A DNA stretch of 64,000 bases from Paractinoplanes durhamensis (GTDB taxonomy: Bacteria > Actinomycetota > Actinomycetes > Mycobacteriales > Micromonosporaceae), in the NCBI RefSeq assembly GCF_016862175.1, contig NZ_BOML01000041.1:62001-126000 (forward strand), written 5' to 3'. A program made the position numbers and the translations under genes. This document shows, piece by piece, positions 25,310 to 32,966 of this stretch (position 1 is its first letter; each line of letters opens with the position of its first letter). The notes beneath the pieces are model-generated. The model was not told where the DNA came from. It made no database searches and was given only the letters and a program-made list of their open reading frames with translations.

Positions 25310-26217
25310 GCCTCCAGCAGGTAGGAGAAGACGCTCTCCAGGGACTCGTCGGACGGCAGCAGGCGCCGCAGGCGGATGCCCTCGCCCAGTGCGATGCGCG
25401 GCAGGGCGCGGGTGAAGCTGCCGTAGTCGGAGGCGCGGACGGTCAGGCCGCCCGCCTCGATCTCGACGCCGTTGACCGACTTCTCGCCGATCAGCGCGAC
25501 CGCCAGTTTGCGGTCGTCGGAGCTCTGCACGGCGAACACGTGCGGCCGGTTGGTCATCAGCCGGCGGATGCGCCGGTAGTCGCCGGAGGCGGCCAGCCGG
25601 CCGGCCACGATCACCTGGACCAGGCCGGAGAGCTGCTCGACCTCTTCCAGGATGTGCGAGCTGAACAGGATGGTGTGGCCCTCGTCGCCCAGTTTGTGGA
25701 GCAGCTCCATCATGTGCATCCGCTGCCGCGGGTCCATGCCGTTGAACGGCTCGTCCAGCAGCAGCACCTGCGGCTCGTGCACCAGCGCCGCCGCCACCCG
25801 GGTGCGCTGCCGCATGCCCTTGGAGAAGGTTTCGATACGGCGGTCCTGGGCGCTGGTCATCTCGACGAGTTCGAGCGCCCTGGTCGCCGCGGCCGCCGGG
25901 TCCGGCAGTTTCTGCATCTTCGCGCAGGCCACCACGAACTGGCGGGCGGTGAGGAAGCCGTGCACGGCCTCCTTCTCGGCGACCAGGCCGAGCTGCCGGT
26001 AGATGCCGGGGTTGCGCCAGGTCGGTGAGCCGTCGATGGTCACCGTGCCGCGGGACGGCGACAGGAAGCCGGCCATCATGTGCAGCACGGTGGTCTTGCC
26101 GGCGCCGTTCGGGCCGAGCAGGCCGGTCACGCCGGGCTGCAGGGTCATGCTGATGTCGTTGACCGCGACGACGTTGCCGTACCAGCGGGAGACGTTCTCG
26201 AGTTCGACGACGCTCAT
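25306..26217 (-). CDS. ABC transporter ATP-binding protein
   Basis: A 303-aa ATPase. Walker A is GPNGAGKTT (about residues 38-46). The signature reads FSKGMRQR instead of LSGGQ, as usual in ABC-2 exporters, and Walker B is VLLLDEPFNGMD. The ATG at 26217 (MSVVELENV) overlaps the previous stop (ATGA). It energises the neighbouring permeases. Confidence 0.92.
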   Translation of the reverse strand: MSVVELENVSRWYGNVVAVNDISMTLQPGVTGLLGPNGAGKTTVLHMMAGFLSPSRGTVTIDGSPTWRNPGIYRQLGLVAEKEAVHGFLTARQFVVACAKMQKLPDPAAAATRALELVEMTSAQDRRIETFSKGMRQRTRVAAALVHEPQVLLLDEPFNGMDPRQRMHMMELLHKLGDEGHTILFSSHILEEVEQLSGLVQVIVAGRLAASGDYRRIRRLMTNRPHVFAVQSSDDRKLAVALIGEKSVNGVEIEAGGLTVRASDYGSFTRALPRIALGEGIRLRRLLPSDESLESVFSYLLEA

Positions 26218-27077
26218 AGCGAGGCCACCTTCCGGTAGCGCGCCAGTAGCAGCAACAGGCACGCGGTGATCAGGCAGAACGCCTCGATGCCGTAGATCAC
26301 GCCGAAGTTCCCGACGTCGATGCCGAGGTCGTGCCGGTCGCGCAGCCAGCCCTCGACGCCGGAGATCAGGCTCATCGGGCTGGCCAGGCCGGCCAGGTGG
26401 CGGGAGGTCTCCGAGGGCAGCACGCTGAGCACGCCGACGACCGGCGCGGTCATCAGGAAGACCGCGACGATGCCGCCGGCCGCGAACGCGCGCTTACCGG
26501 TGAGCGAGGCGATCAGCAGGCTGATGCTGGCGAAGACGAACGCCCACAGCACGCTGTACGCCCAGCCGGGCAGGAGCAGCCCGACCTCGTGCCAAACCCC
26601 CTTCATCCCGGTCTTGGTGGTGAAGGCGCCACCCAGGAACATGATGAATTGGGGTACGCCGAGGAGCAGCCACACCGCGGTGACCAGGGCGGCGACCTTG
26701 GCGATCACGTAGTCGGCGGCGCGCAGCGGACGGCTGAAGTAGAGCGGCAGCACGCCGGAGCGCAGGTCGCGGGAGACCAGCTCGGGCGCGACGATGGCGA
26801 CGAAGAAGATCACCAGCCAGCTCATGCCGTCGTCGAACGCGTAGTAGTCGAACAGCCAGGTGCCGGTCTGCGACCGGACCGCCGCGTTGATCACCGCGAC
26901 GAGCAGCACGATGCCGGCCACGCCCCACGGGAAGATCTTCGATTTGGCGGAGCGGCCGAACCCGAAGGTGGCCCGCAACCCGTGCACGTAGAGGGCGCGG
27001 AGCAGGGCGCCCCGGCCGAGCCGGGGACCGGTGTACCGCTGGTACCCGATGTCATGGATGACGCCGGCCTCAGACAT
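26214..27077 (-). CDS. ABC-2 type transporter permease
   Basis: A 287-aa membrane protein with about six hydrophobic segments and the ELVSRDLRSGVLPLYFSRPLRAADYVIAK region, the permease counterpart of the segment in the 237-aa protein. The N-terminal YQRYTGPRLGR stretch is typical of actinomycete ABC-2 permeases of this operon type. It overlaps the upstream ATPase stop by 8 bp. Confidence 0.88.
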   Translation of the reverse strand: MSEAGVIHDIGYQRYTGPRLGRGALLRALYVHGLRATFGFGRSAKSKIFPWGVAGIVLLVAVINAAVRSQTGTWLFDYYAFDDGMSWLVIFFVAIVAPELVSRDLRSGVLPLYFSRPLRAADYVIAKVAALVTAVWLLLGVPQFIMFLGGAFTTKTGMKGVWHEVGLLLPGWAYSVLWAFVFASISLLIASLTGKRAFAAGGIVAVFLMTAPVVGVLSVLPSETSRHLAGLASPMSLISGVEGWLRDRHDLGIDVGNFGVIYGIEAFCLITACLLLLLARYRKVASL

Positions 27078-27984
27078 CGGCCGTCTCCTTCGTGGTGAAG
27101 AGCTCGGCGACGCGGTGACGCCGCTGGTCGAGGCGGTGCAGCGGAAGGTCCAGCTCGGCCACGGCCTGCAGCACCTTGTCGTAGGCGCTGTCCGATTCGA
27201 GCGGCACCAGCAGCAACCGGCCTTCGGGGGTGACGGCGAAGCCGAGGGCGCTCAGCGCCGCGGCGAGTTCGTCGGTGCCCTCGCTGACCTCGACGGCGAG
27301 CACGTCGGACGCGGTGGTCATGGAGGAGATCCGGTCGGCCCGCAGCAGGTGGCCGGCCTCGATGGCGATCAGCGAGTCGCAGATCCGCTCGACCTCGCCG
27401 AGCAGGTGCGAGCAGACCACCACGGAGATGCCGAACTCGTTGCCGATCCGGTGGACCAGGGTGAGCATGGCGTCCCGCCCGGCCGGGTCGAGACCGTTGG
27501 TGGGCTCGTCGAGCAGCAGCAGGTCGGGGTCGTGGACGAGCGCCTGGGCCAGCTTGACCCGCTGCTTCATGCCGGTCGAGTAGCCGCCGATCTGCCGGTA
27601 CCGCTCCTCGTACAACCCGACGTGGCGCAGCGACTCGGAGGCCCGTTCGCGGGCCGCGGTCTTGGGCAGCCCACTGAGCCGGCCCACGTGGGTGACGAAC
27701 TCGGAGGCGGAGACGTCGGGCGGGAGGCAGTCGTTCTCCGGCATGTAGCCGACCCGCGCCCGTACCTTGTCGGTCTCGGTGACCGGGTCGATCCCGAGCA
27801 CCCGGACCTCGCCGGAGCTGGGCGCGAGGAGGCCCAGCATGATTTTGATGAAGGTGCTCTTACCGGCGCCGTTGGCGCCGACGAGCCCGATGACGCCCGC
27901 ATCGACGTCGACGGTGAGGTCGGCCAGGGCTGTCACCCCGCCGCCGTACGTCTTCGTCAGCGCCTGAGTCGCGATGATGGTCAC
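27070..27984 (-). CDS. ABC transporter ATP-binding protein
   Basis: A 304-aa ATPase with Walker A GANGAGKST (about residues 36-44), signature YSTGMKQR, Walker B LLLLDEPTNGLD and a switch histidine in CSHLLGE. It starts at GTG 27984 as the first gene of the four-gene operon. With its own permease and the second ATPase/permease pair it forms a tandem ABC-2 exporter. The substrate is not evident. Confidence 0.92.
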   Translation of the reverse strand: MTIIATQALTKTYGGGVTALADLTVDVDAGVIGLVGANGAGKSTFIKIMLGLLAPSSGEVRVLGIDPVTETDKVRARVGYMPENDCLPPDVSASEFVTHVGRLSGLPKTAARERASESLRHVGLYEERYRQIGGYSTGMKQRVKLAQALVHDPDLLLLDEPTNGLDPAGRDAMLTLVHRIGNEFGISVVVCSHLLGEVERICDSLIAIEAGHLLRADRISSMTTASDVLAVEVSEGTDELAAALSALGFAVTPEGRLLLVPLESDSAYDKVLQAVAELDLPLHRLDQRRHRVAELFTTKETADV

Positions 27985-28030
27985 GGGCCCAGCCTAGGAA
28001 GGCCGCGCACGGTACGGATCCGGTAGAACC

Positions 28031-28095
28031 CTGAGAGCCCTATCGGGGTCTCTCAGCCCGCTCTCAGCTACGGCGATGCGAAGCGCGAGAGCGGG
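28031..28095 (-). terminator. Hairpins downstream of ppc
   Basis: Two inverted repeats lie just beyond the ppc stop (28115, minus strand): CTGAGAG/CTCTCAG around 28031-28056 with a bulged GC extension, and CCCGCTCTC/GAGAGCGGG (28057-28065 and 28087-28095) with a 21-base loop. Either can end ppc transcription; the first is the better stem. Confidence 0.5.
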
Positions 28096-28114
28096 CCGAG
28101 GGAGACAGGAGGCG

Positions 28115-30904
28115 TCAGCCCGTGTTGCGCATGCCGGCGGCGATGCCGTTCACCGAGGTCAGCAGCGCCCGCTCCAGGGCGGTCGACTCGGACGGCGCGC
28201 GGCGTACGCCGGTCACCAGCTGGCGGTCGGCGTCGCCCAGGTCGCGGTACTGGCGGAGCAGCGCCACCTGCAGGTGGTGCAGCGGCAGGAGGTAGGTGTC
28301 CCGGACGCCCAGGGTGCGCCGGAGCTCGGGCTGCGAGTCCAGCAGGTCGGTGCCACCGGTGATCGCCAGCACTTCTCGTACGGTCAATTCGTACTCCTCC
28401 TTGATCTTCTCGAAGATCGGGTGGAGGTTTTCCGGGACGAGGGTCTCGACGTAGCGGCCGGCGATCTCCAGGTCGGTCTTGTTCAGCATCATCTCGACGT
28501 TCGACAGGAACGTCTTGAAGAACTGCCAGTCCGCGTACATCTCCTTGATGTGCTCGGTGTGCCCGGCCTCGCGCGCGGCCTTGAGGCCGGAGCCGACGCC
28601 GAACCAGCCGGGCACGATCTGCCGGGTCTGGGTCCAGCCGAACACCCACGGGATGGCCCGCAGCCCGCCGAGGCCGGCGTCGGCGTTCGGCCGCTTGGCC
28701 GGCCGGGAGCCGATGTTCAGCTGGCCGAGCAGCTCGGTGGGGGTGGCCGCCCAGAAGTAGGCGGGCAGGTCCGGGTTCTGCACCAGCGACCGGTACGCGT
28801 CGAACGCCGCGTCCGACGCCGCGTCCATGGTCGCGTCCCAGCGGGTGAGCCGCTCCATGTCCACCGACGGGCTGGTGTGCAGCAGCGTCGCCTGCAGCAC
28901 GGCGGCGACGGTGAGCTCCAGGTTTTCCCGGGCCAGGGCGGGCAGAGTGTATTTGTCGGAGATGACCTCGCCCTGCTCGGTGACCTTGATCGCGCCGTCG
29001 AGCGTGCCGTAGGGCTGGGCCAGGATCGCCTCGTGGGTGGGGCCGCCACCACGGCCGACGGTGCCGCCCCGGCCGTGGAACAGCCGCAGGCGTACGCCGT
29101 GCCGGGCGGCCACGTCACGCAGCGACCGCTGGGCCTTGTGGATCCGCCACTGGCTGGTGGTGATCCCGGCCTCCTTGTTGGAGTCCGAGTACCCCAGCAT
29201 GACCTCCTGCACGTCGCCGCGCGCCCGGACGATCGCCCGGTAGGCCGGCAGCGACAGCATCTCGTCGAGCAGGTCGCCACCGGCGTCCAGCTCGGCCGGG
29301 GTCTCCAGCAGCGGCACGATGTTGACCCGGGCCCGGCCGGTGTGGATGTCGACGAGGCCGGCCTCGCGGGCCAGCACGGCCGCGGCCAGCACGTCGTCCA
29401 CGCCGAGGGTCATCGAGATGATGTACGTCTCGATGACGTCGGGGCCGAACCGCTCCTGTACGTCCCGGATCGTGTTGAACACGTCGAACGTCTTGCGGGC
29501 CGAGTCGGTGAGCGGGGTGTCGGCGCTGGAGAGCGGTCGCCGCCCGCCCAGCTCGGTGGCGAGCAGCTTGGTGCGCTGCGGCCGGTCCAGGGCCGCGTAG
29601 TCCTCGACCTCGCCGACCTGGGTGTACATCTGCTGCAGCACCTCGTGGTGCTTCTCGGCGTGCTCGCGCACGTCGAGGGTGGCCAGCTGCAGGCCGAACG
29701 CGGAGACGGTGCGGATCGCCGAGGCGACCACGCCGACCGCGGTGAGCTGGCCGGAGTTGCGGGCCAGCGAGGCGCGCATCAGCTCGAGGTCGCTGATCAG
29801 CTCGTCGTTGCCGAGGTAGTCGCGGCCGGACACGTGGGCGGTGCCGCGGCGCAGCCGCTCACGGGTGTTGGAGAGCTTCGCCTTGATCGCCCGCACCTTG
29901 AGCCGGTAGGGCTCCTCGGCGTTGGTCTTGCGGAACCGGGGCGCGACCTCGGGCAGATTGTCCAGGTCCTTGGCGAGCGACGCGGACAGGTCGAGCGAGA
30001 CGCCGCGCAGCCGGCGGGAGACCGACAGCTCGTCGATCAGCTTGTCCATGGCCTTCTCGGTGGCCTGGATGCCGTGCTCGTGCTGGATCATCAGGACGTC
30101 GCGGGTGACCGCCGGGGTGACGAACGGGTTGCCGTCCCGGTCGCCGCCGATCCACGAGCCGAAGGTCAGCGGGCGGGCGGTCGGCGCGGTCTCGACGCCG
30201 AGGTTGCGCAGCGTCTCGGCCAGGTCGGCGAGCACCTGCGGGGCGGCCTCGGCGTACAGGTCGCGCAGGTAGTAGACCGCGTTGCGGGCCTCGTCGGTCG
30301 GGTCCGGCCGGTCCAGCCGCAGCTCGTCGGTCTGCCAGAGCAGGTCGATCAGCTCGGCGAACCGCCGGGTCGAGGCGGAGGTGTCGGACGCGCCGAACAG
30401 GATCTGGGCCGAGGCCTCGGCGTCGAGCGCGTCGGCGAGCTGGCGCAGCTTCGACAGGATCGACCGGCGGGACGCCTCGGTCGGGTGCGCGGTGAAGACC
30501 GGGCGGACCGCGAGCCGGCGGGCGGCGGCGGCGATCTCGTCGGCCGGCACGCCCTTCTCGGCGATCCGCTTGGCCGCCTGGTCGAGCCAGCCGCCGTCGC
30601 GGGCCCGGCGCCGCCGCAGGTCGCGGGAGCGGTGCACCTGCTCGGTGATGTTGGCCAGGTGGAAGTAGGTGGAGAAGGCACGGGCCAGCTTGGTGCCGGT
30701 GGTGACGTCCATCGCGGCGAGCCGGTCGGCGGCGGCCTTGGCGTCCTGGCGGACCAGGGCGCGGACCTCTTCGACCAGGTCGAGGAGCGGGCGGCCCTCC
30801 TGCCGGGCCAGGGTCTGGCCGAGCAGCGTGCCGATCCGCCGGATGTCGGCGCGTAATGCGGCGTCTGCGCCGTCGGGGTCGAGTTGGCCGGGCTGGTCGG
30901 TCAT
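28115..30904 (-). CDS. ppc: Phosphoenolpyruvate carboxylase
   Basis: A 929-aa enzyme that carboxylates PEP to oxaloacetate, replenishing the TCA cycle. The catalytic histidine motif FTAHPTEASRR and the glycine-rich GYSDSNKEAGI and FHGRGGTVGRGGGP loops are intact, and the length is normal. The ATG at 30904 is followed by the conserved LRADIRRIGTLLG. Codon 17 within that segment is the rare TTA (30856-30854), surprising for a central-metabolic gene. It is monocistronic. Confidence 0.96.
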   Translation of the reverse strand: MTDQPGQLDPDGADAALRADIRRIGTLLGQTLARQEGRPLLDLVEEVRALVRQDAKAAADRLAAMDVTTGTKLARAFSTYFHLANITEQVHRSRDLRRRRARDGGWLDQAAKRIAEKGVPADEIAAAARRLAVRPVFTAHPTEASRRSILSKLRQLADALDAEASAQILFGASDTSASTRRFAELIDLLWQTDELRLDRPDPTDEARNAVYYLRDLYAEAAPQVLADLAETLRNLGVETAPTARPLTFGSWIGGDRDGNPFVTPAVTRDVLMIQHEHGIQATEKAMDKLIDELSVSRRLRGVSLDLSASLAKDLDNLPEVAPRFRKTNAEEPYRLKVRAIKAKLSNTRERLRRGTAHVSGRDYLGNDELISDLELMRASLARNSGQLTAVGVVASAIRTVSAFGLQLATLDVREHAEKHHEVLQQMYTQVGEVEDYAALDRPQRTKLLATELGGRRPLSSADTPLTDSARKTFDVFNTIRDVQERFGPDVIETYIISMTLGVDDVLAAAVLAREAGLVDIHTGRARVNIVPLLETPAELDAGGDLLDEMLSLPAYRAIVRARGDVQEVMLGYSDSNKEAGITTSQWRIHKAQRSLRDVAARHGVRLRLFHGRGGTVGRGGGPTHEAILAQPYGTLDGAIKVTEQGEVISDKYTLPALARENLELTVAAVLQATLLHTSPSVDMERLTRWDATMDAASDAAFDAYRSLVQNPDLPAYFWAATPTELLGQLNIGSRPAKRPNADAGLGGLRAIPWVFGWTQTRQIVPGWFGVGSGLKAAREAGHTEHIKEMYADWQFFKTFLSNVEMMLNKTDLEIAGRYVETLVPENLHPIFEKIKEEYELTVREVLAITGGTDLLDSQPELRRTLGVRDTYLLPLHHLQVALLRQYRDLGDADRQLVTGVRRAPSESTALERALLTSVNGIAAGMRNTG

Positions 30905-31032
30905 CGGGGCGCTCCTTCAGCTTCAGGTGCTCCAGGACGGCGCTGTCCCGACTCCGCCGATGTTATCGGCGCGGCCTATAGCCCGGGCAAATTGAGGCAA
31001 GTCTCACCTCGCTCTGCCGACTCACGCCTCTA

Positions 31033-32790
31033 TCAGGCAGACACGGGCACCGCCGGTCGCAGCGTAGCGGCGGGCCGGCGGGACTTGGGGACCGCCTTCG
31101 GGGGCAGGAGCCGGGCCGGCGTCTCCGTGGCCTTCAGCTTACGGACGAACGCGTGCCGGGCCGCGGCGAATCCGGCCCGGTCGGCGAACATGTCCTGGCT
31201 CATCTCGGCCAGCTCACGCGCCTCGAACACCTCGAGCGGCACTCTCTCGGCGGCGAGCCGCCGGCTCTTGGCCGAGCGCCGGTTCCGCGCGGTGCGCATG
31301 TCACTCTCGCGTTCGGCGAGGGCGCCGAGCCATTCCGCGTACGCGTCGGGATGGCGCGGCCCGACCTCGTCGACCAGGCCGATCGATTGCGCCCGAGCCG
31401 CGCTCACCGGCAGTTTCTCGTCGATCAGCCGCTGCGCCGTGTCCGTGCCGACCCGCCGGGGGAGCGTGAAGGTGTGCAGTTCGGAGCCGTACAACCCCAT
31501 GTCGTAGTAGGGGTTGAGGACGATCCCGTCGCGGGCCGCCACGATGTCGGCGCCCAGGCCGAGCATCACCCCGCCGGCGCCGGCGCTGCCCGTGTATCCG
31601 GCGATGACCACCTGCCGGGTGCAGGTGATGATCTCCCGGCAGACCTCGTTGATGGCCCGGATGTTCGCCCAGGCGGCGCTGGGGGCGTCCGGCGAGGCCT
31701 CGATGACGTTGAGGTGGATGCCGTTGCTGAACGCATCCGTCCCACCCCGCAGCACGAGTACCTCGGTGTCCTGGGCGGCCGCGTGCCGCAGCGCGGCGAG
31801 CAGCCGCCGGCAGTGCCCGGGCGCCATGGCGCCGTTGTAGAAGTCGAACGCGAGCCAGCCGACGGCGCCGGACCGCCGGTAGCGCACCTGGCGGTAGGCG
31901 GCGGGATGCTCGGGCTCGATGCCGGGCGCCAGCGGCGAGTGGGGTACGCCACGCAGGCGCGCGCCGAGCAGCGTCGTCGCCGGGAGCTTGAGGCCGGCCC
32001 GGCCGTGCTGCGGATCGGCCGCGCGCAGGTGACCGAGCCAGACGCAGCCGTCGCCGGTGCCGACCAGCACCGCGCCCTGCCGGCGGTCGAGGATCTGGCC
32101 GGGCCGGGCGGCGCGGATCAATCCGGGCAGGGCGTCGTAGGCGAAGACCGGGAGTCCACCTACCTCGGTGCGTACGCCCGGAGCGCCGTCGGCAGCGCGG
32201 ATCTTCCGGACGATCTGCTCGGTCGGATCGCTCCAGTCGAAGGCGCGGTCGTCCTGGCGCATGAGGGGCCGCAGTCGGCCGATGGCGGTCTCGGCGGGCA
32301 TCCGGTCGGCGGGCACCGGCTTGAACGACTTGTCGTGGGCCTTGGCGACGACCTCGAAGACGCACTCCATGGCGGCGTCGGCGACCGGCCCGTTGTAGAG
32401 CGACGACTTGCGCGGCGGGGCGGCCGGGACGGCGAACGTGCGGGTGGCCCAGATCGGCCCGGCGTCCATCTCCTCGACCGCCTGCAGGGCGGTGACCCCC
32501 CAGGTGCGGGCACCCTCGGCGATCGCCCAGTCCAGCGAGGACGGTCCGCGGTCACCGACCGGGCCGGGGTGGATGATCACGGTGCGCCAGTGCCGCCAGA
32601 CCTCGGCGGGCACCCGGTCCTTGAGGAACGGGCAGATGATCAGATCGGGGCGGGCCCGGCGGACGCCCGCGATCATGCCGGCCTCCCCGGTGGCGAGCAG
32701 GACGCTCACATCGTGCCCGGCCTCGCGCAGCGCACACCAGGCCCGCTGACTCAATCCGTTGAACGCCGTAACGAGCAGCAGGATCCGCAC
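31033..32790 (-). CDS. hypX: HypX-like hydrogenase maturation protein
   Basis: A 585-aa protein combining an N-terminal formyl-tetrahydrofolate transferase-like domain (IIHPGPVGDRGPSSLDWAI, about residues 92-110) with a C-terminal enoyl-CoA-hydratase-like domain (GYTGSAGAGGVMLGLGADIV and NPYYDMGLYGSE). HypX makes CO from a formyl group for NiFe-hydrogenase assembly in air. The start is set at GTG 32790 because GGGAGG is 4 bases upstream and family members begin at VRILLL; ATG 32802 would add four residues. No hydrogenase or other hyp genes occur in this window, so the partner must lie elsewhere. Confidence 0.82.
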   Translation of the reverse strand: MRILLLVTAFNGLSQRAWCALREAGHDVSVLLATGEAGMIAGVRRARPDLIICPFLKDRVPAEVWRHWRTVIIHPGPVGDRGPSSLDWAIAEGARTWGVTALQAVEEMDAGPIWATRTFAVPAAPPRKSSLYNGPVADAAMECVFEVVAKAHDKSFKPVPADRMPAETAIGRLRPLMRQDDRAFDWSDPTEQIVRKIRAADGAPGVRTEVGGLPVFAYDALPGLIRAARPGQILDRRQGAVLVGTGDGCVWLGHLRAADPQHGRAGLKLPATTLLGARLRGVPHSPLAPGIEPEHPAAYRQVRYRRSGAVGWLAFDFYNGAMAPGHCRRLLAALRHAAAQDTEVLVLRGGTDAFSNGIHLNVIEASPDAPSAAWANIRAINEVCREIITCTRQVVIAGYTGSAGAGGVMLGLGADIVAARDGIVLNPYYDMGLYGSELHTFTLPRRVGTDTAQRLIDEKLPVSAARAQSIGLVDEVGPRHPDAYAEWLGALAERESDMRTARNRRSAKSRRLAAERVPLEVFEARELAEMSQDMFADRAGFAAARHAFVRKLKATETPARLLPPKAVPKSRRPAATLRPAVPVSA

Positions 32791-32853
32791 GTTGCCTCCC
32801 ATGGAGCCGTCCTGACAACGAGCTGCGACTATTCTCGGGATATCGACGCTTAT

Positions 32854-32872
32854 GTCGGACATCTTGTCCGAC
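32854..32872. promoter_or_regulatory. Inverted repeat GTCGGAC-N5-GTCCGAC
   Basis: A perfect 7-bp dyad with a 5-base centre lies in the divergent space between hypX and mfd, just upstream of the mfd promoter motif. It could be an operator for either gene; no known regulator consensus was recognised. Confidence 0.3.
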
Positions 32873-32879
32873 CCGTAAA

Positions 32880-32901
32880 TGTCAGAGGGCCGGACTAGAC
32901 T
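32880..32901 (+). promoter_or_regulatory. PafBC-type DNA-damage promoter motif upstream of mfd
   Basis: TGTCAGAGG (32880-32888), seven bases, then TAGACT (32896-32901). This reproduces the layout TGTCRGTGn-N7-TAnnnT of the RecA-NDp (PafBC-dependent) promoters described in actinobacteria. One position of the upstream element differs (A for T). The predicted start point is about 59 bases upstream of the mfd ATG. Confidence 0.5.
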
Positions 32902-32966
32902 CGTCTGCATACCCCCCGCCCTCCAGGGCGTTGGGGTTATTCGACGTGCCCCTGGGAGTAATCGGC

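Noticed and set aside
28076..30856. Plus-strand open frame of about 926 codons opposite ppc
   Set aside because: Shadow of ppc; composition is Gly/Val/Arg-biased with no recognisable motif.
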